DNA from: Pelagibacterium sp. 26DY04
Lineage (GTDB): Bacteria; Pseudomonadota; Alphaproteobacteria; Rhizobiales; Devosiaceae
Direction: 5' to 3'
Length of the DNA: 64,000 nucleotides
NCBI RefSeq assembly: GCF_031202305.1
Contig: NZ_CP101731.1
Span: 1,364,001-1,428,000 of the forward strand
Position 1 is the stretch's first letter; every line of letters starts with the position of its first letter. Below are positions 54,148 to 63,845 of this stretch, piece after piece. The notes under the pieces were generated by a model. It did no database searches, was not told where the DNA came from, and worked only from the letters and a program-made list of their open reading frames with translations. The position numbers and the translations under genes are program-made.

Positions 54148-54382
54148 CTGGCTGACGACTACCACCGCCTTCTCGGCGTGCCCTTGCAAAGCCCCGATCT
54201 GTCGCCATGAAGCGCTCGATCATCGGGCAAATCAATTTGACGGGGTCGCCCGCGGATCGTCCCGTCTCTCTGGCAAGCACCTCGGCGTAGGCGACCAGGT
54301 CGCGGTGGACGGCCGCCGGCAGTTCGAGCGCAACCTTCACCGGCTTGTCGTCATCGATTGCCCCAAGTTTGAGTTTCGCCAT
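54119..54382 (-). CDS. DUF2274 protein of the trb operon
   Basis: The 87-aa protein begins MAKLKLGAIDDDKPVKVALELPAAVHRDLVAYAEVLARETG and matches DUF2274, a small family found after trbI in conjugative elements. The start looks like a ribbon-helix-helix, suggesting DNA binding or regulation of transfer. It follows trbI by 3 bp and overlaps the LysR gene convergently. Its role in transfer is not established. Confidence 0.85.
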   Translation of the reverse strand: MAKLKLGAIDDDKPVKVALELPAAVHRDLVAYAEVLARETGRSAGDPVKLICPMIERFMATDRGFARARREGGGSRQPVTSSGTPRQ

Positions 54383-54385
54383 GGC

Positions 54386-55597
54386 TCAGCCTCCGTAAGG
54401 TTCGAGGACGAGGTCTCGCGTGACAATGACGCGCACAGGGAATCCCGGGCGGATGGTCAGCGTCGGCGCGACGTTCAACTGGCGACGGACGATCTGCTGG
54501 CCCGCATCGTTGATGGTGTCCTGCCCGCCGTTGCGGATCGCCTGGATCAGGCGGTCGTCATCGTTCGTGGCGAGCTCGGCCCCGATGCTCAGCAGCGTGG
54601 AGAGACCTGCCGCTTTGGCCAGATCCCACCAGTGATAGTCGACGCCATCCTGCAGGCCGGCATAGCCTTCGGTGTCCGCGCCTGGCTGGCGCTCGAGCAC
54701 GATCGACCGCCCGTTCGGGAATATCAGCCTGTTCCAGACCAGCAGCACGCGGCTTTGGCCGAATTGAACATTGTTGTCGTACTGGCCGATGATCCTCGTG
54801 CCCTGCGGCACGAGAAGTATGCGGCCGGTCGGGCTGTCGTAAATATTCTCAGTCACTTGCGCGGTGAGCTGGCCCGGAAGATCGGAGCGGATGCCGGTGA
54901 TGAGCGCAGCCGAGATCACGGCGCCCGCCTGAAGGATATTGGGCGACGCCGGAGCGGCGACGCGATCCGGCGCGAGGGTGCGCCGATCGGCGGCGGCGTT
55001 GAGAAACGCGAGTTGCCGCTCTTGAGCCGTCGGTGTGGTGGGCTGCGGCGCAAGTCCGAGGCTGGCGAGGTCGGGCGCCAGTGGCGGCGCGCTCGCCGCC
55101 GTCCCGGGGCTTGACGACCCCGTCGGCCGGCTCTCCGTGCCGGCGAAGAGCCTGCTGGTGCGCGCGGTCTCGATCTCCTGCAGGCGGCGCTGCTCCTCGG
55201 CGCTGAGGCCGGGGGGTGTCGCGACGCCCACGGGCACCGGCTGGCCGCGATTCTGCGCGCCCAGAATCGGTCGACCGAGGTCGCCGGGTAGAGGCGGGCC
55301 GAGCCGCGGAACAGCACTGTAGTCACGCGGCAGCTCGGCCAAGCCGTCGGCGGTCGATCGGTTCTCGGTCGAATAGAGTTCCTCGGCGGGCTTGCCGCCA
55401 TCGCGCGTCTGAAGCGCGTAGATCAGCGCGCCGCCGATGCCCACGCTCGCGATGAGACCGATGCCGGCGAGCACCTTGCGCGAGAGCCGCGTGACGCGCG
55501 GCGCCTCGCCCCGGAGCCGCATCGGGGCGGCCGCGTCGCCGGCCGGCCCGAGCAGCGGCGCGTCTTCTTCCTCTTTCCGGGGTTCAGGCTCGCTCAC
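54386..55597 (-). CDS. trbI: Conjugal transfer protein TrbI (VirB10-like)
   Basis: The 403-aa protein has a cytoplasmic N-terminus, one transmembrane helix (about 37-57), a Pro-rich periplasmic linker and a VirB10-type beta-barrel domain (LPGQLTAQVTENIYDSPTGRILLVPQGTRIIGQYDNNVQFGQSRVLLVWNRLIFPNGRSIVL). It spans from inner membrane to outer-membrane core of the type IV secretion system. It overlaps trbG by 4 bp and is followed by the DUF2274 gene. Confidence 0.92.
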   Translation of the reverse strand: MSEPEPRKEEEDAPLLGPAGDAAAPMRLRGEAPRVTRLSRKVLAGIGLIASVGIGGALIYALQTRDGGKPAEELYSTENRSTADGLAELPRDYSAVPRLGPPLPGDLGRPILGAQNRGQPVPVGVATPPGLSAEEQRRLQEIETARTSRLFAGTESRPTGSSSPGTAASAPPLAPDLASLGLAPQPTTPTAQERQLAFLNAAADRRTLAPDRVAAPASPNILQAGAVISAALITGIRSDLPGQLTAQVTENIYDSPTGRILLVPQGTRIIGQYDNNVQFGQSRVLLVWNRLIFPNGRSIVLERQPGADTEGYAGLQDGVDYHWWDLAKAAGLSTLLSIGAELATNDDDRLIQAIRNGGQDTINDAGQQIVRRQLNVAPTLTIRPGFPVRVIVTRDLVLEPYGG

Positions 55598-56619
55598 GAT
55601 GTCGGCCTCCCGTCGGTGCGTACGATCCGCACGCGTTTCTGACGGTCGCCGGCGCCGAAGCGCAGCTCGGCGGCTGCGAAGAGACGGTCGACGATTATGT
55701 AATTACCGCGGACACGGTAGTTCACGAGTTCGGAGGTGTTGCCCTCGGGGCCGACCACGAAGAGCGGCGGCATTTCCCCCTGGCCGATGCCACGCGGAAA
55801 CTCAATGAAGACCTGCCGGCCGTCGTCATAGGCCCGTAGCGGGCGCCATGGGGCGCGATCACCCTCGATGGCATAGCGGAAGTTGATGTTGGCCAGGTCG
55901 ACGCCGGTGGCGACGGGGCGTGCGGCATCGGCCTGCGCATTCTGGCGGCGCAGGGCGATGAGCTGATCCTGCGGATACTGCCAGGAGACAGAGGCCATGT
56001 AAGTGCGCTCGGTCGAGCGCAGCTCCATGTGGTACGTGCGCAGATTGGTGTTGATGACCAGGTTGGTCATCAGGTCCGCGCGGGTCGGCTTCACCAGGAT
56101 GTGGACTTGCATCGTTGCGCCCGAGCCGCTCTGCGTGTCGCCGATGATCCAGCGGACCGTGTCGCCGGCGGCGACCGGCCCGGAGCCGACGAGCTGCTCG
56201 CCGGGCTGGAGGGCGATATCGGTGATCTGCCCGACGGCCGTATAGACCTGATAGAGCGCGCCGCCGGTGTAAGGGTAGACTTGCATGGCGTTGATGAAAC
56301 CGTCGCGCACCGGCTGCACGCGCGCGGCGGCGTTGGCCTGATTGACACGGGCCGTCGGATCGGCGGGCTCTGGGGTTCGGCGCGATTCTTCGACGGGCTT
56401 CATCTGCCCCGGTAGCGGCAGCGGACGCGGAAGCTCCACCACCTGCACCGGTCCCGGCGGATCGGCCGTCTGCACGGCCGGCGCCGCGTCGTCATAGGAG
56501 ATCTCGGGCGGTCTCTGCGTGGTGGCGCAGCCGGCGAGCGCGGTCGCCGAAAGCAGCAGAGCCGTGAGTGTGGATGTGCGATAAGCCGGATTTCCGGCTT
56601 TACGGAAAGACGGCTTCAT
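55594..56619 (-). CDS. trbG: Conjugal transfer protein TrbG (VirB9-like)
   Basis: The 341-aa precursor has a lipoprotein signal peptide with lipobox LAGC (Cys31). The VirB9/TrbG domain follows: VYTAVGQITDIALQPGEQLVGSGPVAAGDTVRWIIGD and FRYAIEGDRAPWRPLRAYDDGRQVFIEFP. It joins TrbI in the outer-membrane core complex of the mating channel. It overlaps both trbF and trbI by 4 bp. Confidence 0.92.
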   Translation of the reverse strand: MKPSFRKAGNPAYRTSTLTALLLSATALAGCATTQRPPEISYDDAAPAVQTADPPGPVQVVELPRPLPLPGQMKPVEESRRTPEPADPTARVNQANAAARVQPVRDGFINAMQVYPYTGGALYQVYTAVGQITDIALQPGEQLVGSGPVAAGDTVRWIIGDTQSGSGATMQVHILVKPTRADLMTNLVINTNLRTYHMELRSTERTYMASVSWQYPQDQLIALRRQNAQADAARPVATGVDLANINFRYAIEGDRAPWRPLRAYDDGRQVFIEFPRGIGQGEMPPLFVVGPEGNTSELVNYRVRGNYIIVDRLFAAAELRFGAGDRQKRVRIVRTDGRPTS

Positions 56620-57299
56620 TGCCCAAGCTCCCGTGACCAGTTGATGGCGTTGACGTAGATGCCGAGCGGGTTCGCTCGCAGCCGATCGGCGTTGCGAGGG
56701 ACCTGCACGACGATGGTGAGGATGGCGGTCCAGCGGGTCGTCTCGGCGAGCTGGCCGTTCTCGTAGCGGCGCTCGGTCCAGGCGACGCGAAAGCTATCCG
56801 GCGAAGCGCGGATCACGCTCGAGACATCGACGGCGATCTGCTGCCGGCCGACCTTGGTGAAGGGGTCGTTCGAGCGCGCATAGTCATTTAGCGCCATCGC
56901 GCCGCGATCGGTCGTGAAGTCGTAGGCGCGCAGCCAGTTCTGCCGGACGATGATGGCGTCGGACGGAATCGAGCGGACCTGCTCGATGAAGCGCGCCAGA
57001 TGGAAGGCGATCTGCGGATCGGTGGGGCGATAGTCAGCGACCGCGGGCGCGACCGCCTGAGCCTGGCCGAGCCTGTCGACCTGAACAACCCAAGGCACGA
57101 TCGTCCCACGCGCCGATTGCCAGACAAGCGCGGCGGCAAAGCCGGCCGAGAGAATCAGCGATCCGAACGCCATGAGGCGCCAATTCTTCGCCTGGACGCG
57201 GGCGGAGCCGATGCGCTCGTCCCAGACCTGCGCGGCGCGCCGGTAGGGCGTCTCTGGTTCGGGAGTCTTGCCGTAGTGGGTGGAGGGTCGTTTGAACAT
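56616..57299 (-). CDS. trbF: Conjugal transfer protein TrbF (VirB8-like)
   Basis: The 227-aa protein has a short cytoplasmic N-terminus (YRRAAQVWDERIGSARVQAKNWRL), one transmembrane helix (about 43-62) and a periplasmic NTF2-like domain ending RANPLGIYVNAINWSRELGQ, as in the TrbF/VirB8 family. It is part of the inner-membrane platform of the conjugation channel. It shares one base with trbL and overlaps trbG by 4 bp. Confidence 0.92.
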   Translation of the reverse strand: MFKRPSTHYGKTPEPETPYRRAAQVWDERIGSARVQAKNWRLMAFGSLILSAGFAAALVWQSARGTIVPWVVQVDRLGQAQAVAPAVADYRPTDPQIAFHLARFIEQVRSIPSDAIIVRQNWLRAYDFTTDRGAMALNDYARSNDPFTKVGRQQIAVDVSSVIRASPDSFRVAWTERRYENGQLAETTRWTAILTIVVQVPRNADRLRANPLGIYVNAINWSRELGQ

Positions 57300-58651
57300 C
57301 AGCGGTCGCTTTCGGAGAGGTTGATGGAGGAGCCGCCGCCATGACTGTCGCCGCTGCGCACGGCGTGGGCGGCCGCCGTCACGCCGTGGCTCAAAGCCTG
57401 GGAGCGCTTCATGCGGCGGGCCCAGGCAGGCGGCCCGTCAGCGGCCGGCGACGCGGCAGCATCGGCCGCACTCCCGCCGATAGAGCCCATGGTCGATGTG
57501 CCGCCGGTGGCTTCGAAGGCGGACTTGGCGCCGCCCGAGAAGCTCGACCGCATGCTGTCGGCGGTCCGCGACGCGGCGCGACGGAGTGGCGAGGTCGCCG
57601 CGCCACCTGCGGCGCGTGCGACGCCGCTAAGGCCCGAGGCGACGCCCGCCGCGCCCGTTTGTCCGGCGGCGCCGAGGCTGTAGGCGGTCGAAGCGCCTCC
57701 GGCGAGCGCGGCGCCACCGCGCGCTGCGGCGGCCGCCCCGCCGGCGAGCGTAGCGCCGCCGGCAGCGGCAGCGCCAACGGTGGCGGCGCCGGCGGCCACC
57801 ATGCCGCCCGCTGCGAGCCCCGTTCCGACTGCCGCGCCGGCGCCGAGCTGCGGTCCGCCCGCGACGAGGCCGTTGGCGATGCCGGGCCCGAAGATGCCGA
57901 GACCGAGCAGCGACAGCGCCGCGAGCACGATCGCCATCGCCTGGTCGATGGTCGGATTGGCCCCACCAAAACCGGCGGTGAATTCGGAAAACAGCGTCGA
58001 GCCGATGCCGATGATGACGGCCAGCACCAGCACCTTGATCCCCGAGGAGATCACGTTGCCGAGAACGCGCTCGGCCATGAAGGCGGACTTGCCGAAGAGA
58101 CCAAAGGGAATGAGCACGAAGCCGGCGAGCGTCGTCAGCTTGAACTCGATCAGGGTGACGAAGAGCTGGACGGCTAGGATGAAGAAGGCGAGCAGCACCA
58201 GCGCCCAGGCGAGGAACATGCACGCGATCTGGATGAAGTTTTCGAAGAAGCTCCAATAGCCCATCAGGCTGGAGATGGACTCGAGGAGCGGCCTGCCGGC
58301 GTCGAGACCGGTCTGCGCGACCTTGCCGGGGCGCAAGAGGTCGGCCGTCGTGAACCCTGTGCCGGAGGCCTTCAGACCGAGGCCGGCGAAGCTCTCGAAG
58401 ACGATGCGGGCGAGATTGTTCCAGTTGCTGATGATGTAGGCGAAGACGCCGACGAACAGCGTCTTCTTGACCAGACGTCCCATGATGTCGTCGTCAGCGC
58501 CCCAGCTCCAGAACAGGGCGGCCAGCGTCACGTCGATGACGATCAGGGTGGTCGCGATGAACGCGACCTCGCCCCCGAGCAGGCCGAAGCCGGAGTCGAT
58601 ATAGCGGGTGAAGACCTCTAGGAAATGGTCGATGACGCCGGTGCCGCCCAT
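57299..58651 (-). CDS. trbL: Conjugal transfer protein TrbL (VirB6-like)
   Basis: The 450-aa polytopic protein has about six helices in the first 270 residues (FIATTLIVIDVTLAALFWSW, TLFVGVFAYIISNW, FIQIACMFLAWALVLLAFFILAVQLFV, FVLIPFGLFGKSAFMAERVLGNVISSGIKVLVLA). A long Ala/Gly-rich tail follows, typical of P-type TrbL. It forms part of the inner-membrane channel. ATG 58651 is 5 bp from the trbK stop. Confidence 0.92.
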   Translation of the reverse strand: MGGTGVIDHFLEVFTRYIDSGFGLLGGEVAFIATTLIVIDVTLAALFWSWGADDDIMGRLVKKTLFVGVFAYIISNWNNLARIVFESFAGLGLKASGTGFTTADLLRPGKVAQTGLDAGRPLLESISSLMGYWSFFENFIQIACMFLAWALVLLAFFILAVQLFVTLIEFKLTTLAGFVLIPFGLFGKSAFMAERVLGNVISSGIKVLVLAVIIGIGSTLFSEFTAGFGGANPTIDQAMAIVLAALSLLGLGIFGPGIANGLVAGGPQLGAGAAVGTGLAAGGMVAAGAATVGAAAAGGATLAGGAAAAARGGAALAGGASTAYSLGAAGQTGAAGVASGLSGVARAAGGAATSPLRRAASRTADSMRSSFSGGAKSAFEATGGTSTMGSIGGSAADAAASPAADGPPAWARRMKRSQALSHGVTAAAHAVRSGDSHGGGSSINLSESDR

Positions 58652-58656
58652 GATGA

Positions 58657-59037
58657 CTATCGGTCCTCGTCCAGCTGCGGCGCCATCTCCTTGCGGATCG
58701 GATCCTCCGTGATTGCGCTTTGGATGGGCGCTTCAGGCGGAGGCGGCGGAGCCTCCGCCGCCTCGGGCAAGCGCGCCACTGGCCGCGCGCCGGGGGCCAG
58801 GAAGCGCTCGCGGTTTTCCGCCCAGGCGCGAAGGCAGGCCGGGTCACGGGGCCCAGCCTCCCCGAGGCGCTGGCACCGGATCAACTCGGCGCGATGCGGG
58901 TCCGCGGCCGCGACGGCGGGGGCCGCCAACGGCGTTGCCGGCTCTTCCTCCTGCCGGGTCAGCTCGATCGCGGTCGCGGTGATCGCGACCGCGACGAACA
59001 CCACCGCGCCGAGACGGGCCAGCATCTTTCCGTCCAT
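58657..59037 (-). CDS. trbK: TrbK-like entry-exclusion candidate
   Basis: The 126-aa protein has an N-terminal helix (about 8-24, ARLGAVVFVAVAITATAIEL) that could be a signal anchor. A domain with RCQRLGEAGPRDPACLRAWAENRERF follows (two Cys), a pattern of the alternative TrbK (TrbK-alt) proteins found between trbJ and trbL. A Pro/Ala-rich tail follows. By family it is an entry-exclusion or small T4SS accessory protein. ATG 59037 starts 10 bp after the trbJ stop; longer frames upstream belong to trbJ sequence. Confidence 0.75.
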   Translation of the reverse strand: MDGKMLARLGAVVFVAVAITATAIELTRQEEEPATPLAAPAVAAADPHRAELIRCQRLGEAGPRDPACLRAWAENRERFLAPGARPVARLPEAAEAPPPPPEAPIQSAITEDPIRKEMAPQLDEDR

Positions 59038-59047
59038 GACGCCGCCC

Positions 59048-59809
59048 TCAGTTGCCGTTCGGGAACATTCGGGCGTTGCCGGGCTGGTAGCCCACACCCG
59101 GCGTCAGGAAGCGCCGGCGCTGCTCGCGGCCTTGCTCGGCGGCTGCTGCGCGTTCGGCTTCCGACAGCGCCTGCGCGCGACCGTTGGCGGCGACGACAGC
59201 GGTGAGGTCGGCGAGCTGCTGGGCCTGGAGCGCGAGGAGCTGGTTGCCGGCCTGTGCAGCCTGCAGGGCGCCGGTCGCGCCTTGGCTCTGGCCGACGAGC
59301 GCCGACATCTCCGCACGGTTGGTGTCAATGTTGCCGACGACGCCGGCCTGCACCCGCATGGCGTCCTGCAGGCCGCCGACCGTGTTCTGCCATCGCTCGC
59401 GCGCCTGCGCCACGAGCTGCTGGTCGGAGGCGGAGAGCGACGCGTTGCCGTAGGTCGTCGTGAACGCCTGATCGATCTGCTGGACATCGTAGGCGATGCG
59501 CTGCGCCTGACCGAGGAGTTGTTGCGTGCGCTGGACGGACTGCTGCAGCCGCTGGAGCGAGGAGTAAGGCAGGCTCGCCAGATTGCGCGCCTGATTGATC
59601 AGCATCGTCGCTTCGTTCTGAAGCGATGTGATCTGATTGTTGATCTGCTCGAGCGCGCGAGCGGCGGAGAGAACGTTCTGCACGTAGTTCGTCGGATCGT
59701 AAACGATCCATTGCGCGGACGCCGGCTGGACCATCACGGGTGACATCGCAACGGGAATGGAAAGGATCGACGCGGCAAGAAGCGCCGCGCGTGAGCGGCG
59801 GAAGATCAT
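59048..59809 (-). CDS. trbJ: Conjugal transfer protein TrbJ (VirB5-like)
   Basis: The 253-aa precursor has a signal peptide ending in ASA (about residue 32), then QWIVYDPTNYVQNVLSAARALEQINNQITSLQNEATMLINQ, the conserved start of the mature TrbJ coiled coil. It is predicted to be a minor pilus or adhesin-like component. The ATG at 59809 overlaps the trbE stop (ATGA), which fixes the start despite a much longer open frame. GGAG lies about 9 bases upstream. Confidence 0.9.
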   Translation of the reverse strand: MIFRRSRAALLAASILSIPVAMSPVMVQPASAQWIVYDPTNYVQNVLSAARALEQINNQITSLQNEATMLINQARNLASLPYSSLQRLQQSVQRTQQLLGQAQRIAYDVQQIDQAFTTTYGNASLSASDQQLVAQARERWQNTVGGLQDAMRVQAGVVGNIDTNRAEMSALVGQSQGATGALQAAQAGNQLLALQAQQLADLTAVVAANGRAQALSEAERAAAAEQGREQRRRFLTPGVGYQPGNARMFPNGN

Positions 59810-62244
59810 GGCTGTGTCTCCAGGTTGTTGAGGTTGGGGATGATGTCGGCGGCCCAGGCGACGCCGCGCAGGCGCAGCCAGGCCGGCAGGAATCCTTCGC
59901 GGCCGTTCTCGGCCACGATGCGTTCGATCGCGGCCTGATCGGTCTTCGAGGAAGCCGCGCAGAGCGCCAGCGCCACGTCGGACAGACCGAGTTCGAAGAG
60001 CCGGTTGCCCCGCCGGGATTGGCAGTAGTAGTCGCGCTTGGGCATCGCGCGGGCGAGGATCTCGATCTGGCGGTCGTTGAGTCCGAAGCGCCGATAGATC
60101 GCGGTGATCTGCGGTTCGATCGCGCGCTCGTTCGGCAGCAGCAGTCGGGTCGGGCAGCTCTCGATGATGGCCGGCGCGATGGCCGAACCGTCGATGTCGG
60201 ACAGCGATTGGGTGGCGAAGACGACCGAGGCATTCTTCTTGCGCAACGTCTTCAGCCACTCGCGGAGCTGGCCGGCGAAACCTTCGTCGTCGAGGGCAAG
60301 CCAACCCTCGTCGACGATCAGCAGCGTGGGGCGGCCGTCGAGACGGTCCTCGATGCGGTGGAACAGGTAGGCCAGCACGGCCGGCGCCGCGCCAGTGCCG
60401 ATCAGGCCCTCCGTCTCGAAGGCCTGCACCGAGGCTGCGCCGAGATGCTCGCTCTCGGCGTCGAGCAGCCGGCCGTAGGCACCACCGACGCAATATGGCC
60501 GCAGCGCCTGCTTGAGGTCGTTAGACTGGAGGAGGACGGCGAGCCCCGTGATGGTGCGTTCGGCGACGGGCGCGCTCGCAAGCGAGGTCAGCGCCGTCCA
60601 GATATGCTCCTTCACCTCGGGCGAGATCGTCACGCCCTCGCGCATCAGGATGGCGACGACCCAATCGGCCGCCCAGGCGCGCTCCGGCACGTGGTGGATG
60701 CCGGCGAGTGGTTGCAGCGATACGCTGTCGGCCGCGCCCTCGGTCAAACCGCCGCCGAGATCATGCCAGTCGCCACCCATGGCGAGCGCCGCCGCGCGGA
60801 TCGATCCGCCGAAGTCGAAGGCGAAGACCTGGGACCTCGCGTAGCGCCGGAACTGGAGCGCCATGAGCGCCAGCAGCACGGACTTGCCGGCGCCCGTCGG
60901 CCCGACGACGAGCGTGTGGCCGACGTCGCCGACATGAAGGGAAAACCGGAACGGGGTCGATCCTTCGGTCCTGCCATAAAGCAAGGGGGGTTGCCCGAAA
61001 TGCTCGTCCCGTTCCGGCCCCGCCCACACCGCCGACAGCGGAATCATGTGGGCGAGATTGAGCGTCGAGATCGGCGGTTGCCGAACGTTGGCGTAGACAT
61101 GGCCTGGCAGCGAGCCAAGCCAGGCGTCGACGGCGTTGATCGTCTCTGCCATCGCCGTGAAGTCGCGGCCCTGAACAATCTTCTCCACCAAGCGCAGCTT
61201 CTCGGCTGCGATGCGTGGATCGGCGTCCCAAACGGCGACCGTTGCGGTGACATAGGCCTGACCGGCATAGTCCGCGCCGAGTTCCTGGAGCGCGAGGTCG
61301 GCATCGGCCGCCTTGTTCGCCGCATCGGTGTCGACGAGCACCGATGCCTCATTGGTCATCACCTCTTTCAGGATCGCCATGATGCTCTTGCGCTTGGCGA
61401 ACCATTGCCGCCGGATCTTGGTGAGCAGCCTGGTGGCGTCGGTCTTGTCGAGCAGGACGGCGCGCGTCGACCAGCGATACGGAAAGGCGAGCCGGTTGAG
61501 GTCGTCGAGCAGCCCGGGCGTGGTCGCGGTCGGAAAACCGACAATGGTGAGGATGCGGAGATGCGTGTCGTCGAGGCGCGGCTCCAGTCCACCGGTGAGC
61601 GGTTGATCGGCCAGCAACGCGTCGAGATACATCGGCGTCTCTGGCACACGCACGCGATGGCGCTTGGTCGAGACGGTCGAATGCAGATAGGTCAGCGTCT
61701 CGCCGTCATCGAGCCATACACATTCCGGCATGAAGTTCTCGATGAGCTGAAGCACGCGGTCGGTGCGATCAGCGAAGCCGCGCAACACTTCACGAGGGTC
61801 GAGACCATTGTCGGCCTTGCCTTCATAGAGCCAGCCCTCGGCGCGAGCGGCGTCCTCGGCCGGCGGCAGGTAAACGAACGTCAGGAAGTAGCTCGACTCG
61901 AAGTGCGAGGCGTCTTCCTCGAAATCGGCCTTACGCTCGGCGTCGACCAGGGCGGACGCCGCCTCGGGAAAACGGCTCGCCGGATAGGCGCCGGCGCCAT
62001 GGCGCTGCGCTTCGACAAAGATTGCCCATCCCGAGCCGAGCCGGCGGAAGGCGTTGTTGAGGCGGCCGGCGACGGCGACGAGTTCGGCCGGCACCGCGGA
62101 ATCCAGGTCGGGACCGCGAAAGCGGGCGGTGCGTTGGAAGCTGCCGTCCTTGTTGAGGATGATGCCCTCGCCCACGAGCGCAGCCCAGGGCAGGAAATCT
62201 GCGAGGCGGGTTGAGGTCCGGCGATATTCGTCAAGGTTCATCAT
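59806..62244 (-). CDS. trbE: Conjugal transfer ATPase TrbE (VirB4-like)
   Basis: The 812-aa ATPase has an N-terminal CagE/VirB4 domain (MMNLDEYRRTSTRLADFLPWAALVGEGIILNKDGSFQRTARFRGPD), Walker A VGPTGAGKSVLL (about 447-458) and Walker B LLIVDEGWLALDDE. It supplies energy to the mating-pair secretion channel. It overlaps trbJ at its end and follows trbD by 7 bp. A long open frame on the opposite strand is a base-composition shadow. Confidence 0.95.
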   Translation of the reverse strand: MMNLDEYRRTSTRLADFLPWAALVGEGIILNKDGSFQRTARFRGPDLDSAVPAELVAVAGRLNNAFRRLGSGWAIFVEAQRHGAGAYPASRFPEAASALVDAERKADFEEDASHFESSYFLTFVYLPPAEDAARAEGWLYEGKADNGLDPREVLRGFADRTDRVLQLIENFMPECVWLDDGETLTYLHSTVSTKRHRVRVPETPMYLDALLADQPLTGGLEPRLDDTHLRILTIVGFPTATTPGLLDDLNRLAFPYRWSTRAVLLDKTDATRLLTKIRRQWFAKRKSIMAILKEVMTNEASVLVDTDAANKAADADLALQELGADYAGQAYVTATVAVWDADPRIAAEKLRLVEKIVQGRDFTAMAETINAVDAWLGSLPGHVYANVRQPPISTLNLAHMIPLSAVWAGPERDEHFGQPPLLYGRTEGSTPFRFSLHVGDVGHTLVVGPTGAGKSVLLALMALQFRRYARSQVFAFDFGGSIRAAALAMGGDWHDLGGGLTEGAADSVSLQPLAGIHHVPERAWAADWVVAILMREGVTISPEVKEHIWTALTSLASAPVAERTITGLAVLLQSNDLKQALRPYCVGGAYGRLLDAESEHLGAASVQAFETEGLIGTGAAPAVLAYLFHRIEDRLDGRPTLLIVDEGWLALDDEGFAGQLREWLKTLRKKNASVVFATQSLSDIDGSAIAPAIIESCPTRLLLPNERAIEPQITAIYRRFGLNDRQIEILARAMPKRDYYCQSRRGNRLFELGLSDVALALCAASSKTDQAAIERIVAENGREGFLPAWLRLRGVAWAADIIPNLNNLETQP

Positions 62245-62251
62245 CGGGGTC

Positions 62252-62533
62252 TCACGCGCTCAGGTGGCCGGGAATGCGAAGGTGACGGCGCACCACGTCG
62301 ACGAATTGCGGATCGCGTTTGGCCGCCCACACGGCGGCGAAATGCCCGACCGCCCAGAGCCCGAGACCGACCAGCCAGAGGCGGAGGCCAAGGCCGAGCG
62401 CCGCCGCCAGCGTGCCGTTGAGGATTGCGATGGAGCGCGGCGCGCCGCCGAGAAGGATGTGCTCGGTGAGCGCGCGATGAACCGGGACGGCATAGCCTGG
62501 CACGTCGCCGGCGCTGTCGATCAGGCTCGCCAT
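62252..62533 (-). CDS. trbD: Conjugal transfer protein TrbD (VirB3-like)
   Basis: The 93-aa protein has the TrbD pattern PGYAVPVHRALTEHILLGGAPRSIAILNG, with two helices (about 37-53 and 55-70) and the end RDPQFVDVVRRHL. VirB3-type proteins interact with the VirB4 ATPase. It overlaps trbC (ATGA at 62533). Confidence 0.9.
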   Translation of the reverse strand: MASLIDSAGDVPGYAVPVHRALTEHILLGGAPRSIAILNGTLAAALGLGLRLWLVGLGLWAVGHFAAVWAAKRDPQFVDVVRRHLRIPGHLSA

Positions 62534-62865
62534 CAAACGAGCGCTCCGCCGCCGAAAGAGAAGAACGACAGGAAGAAGCTCGACGCGGCGAAAGCGATGC
62601 TGAGCCCGAACACGATCTGGATCAGCTTGCGGGTGCCGCCTGACGTGTCGCCGAAGGCCAGCGTCAGGCCGGTGATGATGATGATCATCACCGCGATGAT
62701 CTTGGCGACCGGACCCTCGATGGATTCGAGAATCTTCTGGAGCGGCGCTTCCCATGGCATCGACGACCCAGAAGCATGGGCAGCAGGCGCGATCATCAAG
62801 GTGACGAAGGCGACAGCCGTTGCCGTCGCGATATGACGGCGAATACGCAAGGCATGGCGGATCAT
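62533..62865 (-). CDS. trbC: Conjugal transfer pilin TrbC (VirB2-like)
   Basis: The 110-aa precursor has a signal sequence (HIATATAVAFVTLMIAPAAHA, cleaved near residue 31) and two helices (GPVAKIIAVMIIIITGLTLAFGD and LIQIVFGLSIAFAASSFFLSFF), as in VirB2-type pilins. The mature peptide is about 80 residues and would form the conjugative pilus. It overlaps trbB (ATGA) and trbD. Confidence 0.9.
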   Translation of the reverse strand: MIRHALRIRRHIATATAVAFVTLMIAPAAHASGSSMPWEAPLQKILESIEGPVAKIIAVMIIIITGLTLAFGDTSGGTRKLIQIVFGLSIAFAASSFFLSFFSFGGGALV

Positions 62866-63845
62866 GCGGGATCTCCTGAGGCGGACTGGGTTGCGGGGAT
62901 GACGCGGTAGTCGCCATGGGGCTGAAGACCTTCGACGCGGGCGAGTTCGGCGAGGCGACGGGTCGAGCCGCGGCCGCTGAGGACCGCGACGAAATCGATG
63001 GTCTCTGCGATCAGCGCGCGCGGGACGGTGATGACGGCTTCCTGAATGAGCTGCTCGAGGCGGCGCAGCGCGCCGAGCGCGGTGCCGGCGTGAATCGTGC
63101 CAATGCCGCCCGGGTGGCCCGTCCCCCAGGCCTTGAGCAAATCCAGCGCCTCGGCGCCGCGCACCTCTCCGATCGGAATGCGATCGGGGCGCAGGCGAAG
63201 CGATGAGCGGACGAGATCGGAGAGCGATGCGACGCCATCCTTCGTCCGCATGGCGACCAGGTTGGGCGCGGCGCATTGCAGTTCGCGCGTGTCCTCGATC
63301 AGCACGACGCGGTCGAAGGTCTTCGAGACTTCGGCAAGCAACGCGTTGGTGAGCGTGGTTTTGCCGGTCGAAGTGCCGCCGGCGACGAGGATGTTGTGGC
63401 GGTCTGCGACGGCGCGGCGGAGGATCTCAGCCTGTTCAGCCGACATGATCTCGGCGGCGACGTAGTCAGCGAGCGTGAAGACGGCGACGGCAGGCTTGCG
63501 GATTGCGAACGCCGGGGCCGCCACGACCGGAGGCAGCAAGCCCTCGAACCGCTCTCCCGTCTCGGGAAGCTCCGCCGACACGCGCGGTGAACCGGAATGA
63601 ACCTCGGCGCCGACGTGATGCGCAACGAGGCGGACGATGCGCTCGCCGTCGGCGGGCGACAGGCGCTCTCCGGTGTCCGAGAGCCCTTCGGACAGCCGGT
63701 CGATCCAGAGCCGCCCGTCGGGATTGAGCATCACCTCGACGATCGACGGGTCTTCCAGAAATCCGGCGATGGCGGGGCCGAGGGCCGTGCGTAACATGCG
63801 CGCGCCTCGTAGGATCGCCTCTGATTGCTGGTGAGAAGCCGCCAT
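62862..63845 (-). CDS. trbB: Conjugal transfer ATPase TrbB (VirB11-like)
   Basis: The 327-aa hexameric ATPase has an N-terminal domain ([26 protein letters not shown]), Walker [16 protein letters not shown] (about 151-165), the Asp box [12 protein letters not shown] and the His box [16 protein letters not shown] of the VirB11 family. It powers pilus assembly and DNA or protein transport. ATG 63845 is chosen by the GGGGAC upstream and the usual MAASHQQS start. It is the first trb gene of the operon; its promoter or the preceding gene is right of the window. 63846-64000 holds no gene. Confidence 0.92.
   Translation of the reverse strand: MAASHQQSEAILRGARMLRTALGPAIAGFLEDPSIVEVMLNPDGRLWIDRLSEGLSDTGERLSPADGERIVRLVAHHVGAEVHSGSPRVSAELPETGERFEGLLPPVVAAPAFAIRKPAVAVFTLADYVAAEIMSAEQAEILRRAVADRHNILVAGGTSTGKTTLTNALLAEVSKTFDRVVLIEDTRELQCAAPNLVAMRTKDGVASLSDLVRSSLRLRPDRIPIGEVRGAEALDLLKAWGTGHPGGIGTIHAGTALGALRRLEQLIQEAVITVPRALIAETIDFVAVLSGRGSTRRLAELARVEGLQPHGDYRVIPATQSASGDPA

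Noticed and set aside
59740..62214. Long open frame on the plus strand opposite trbE (over 800 codons)
   Set aside because: It mirrors trbE on the other strand, its translation has no fold-like pattern, and trbE motifs are complete. It is an effect of GC-rich codon usage.
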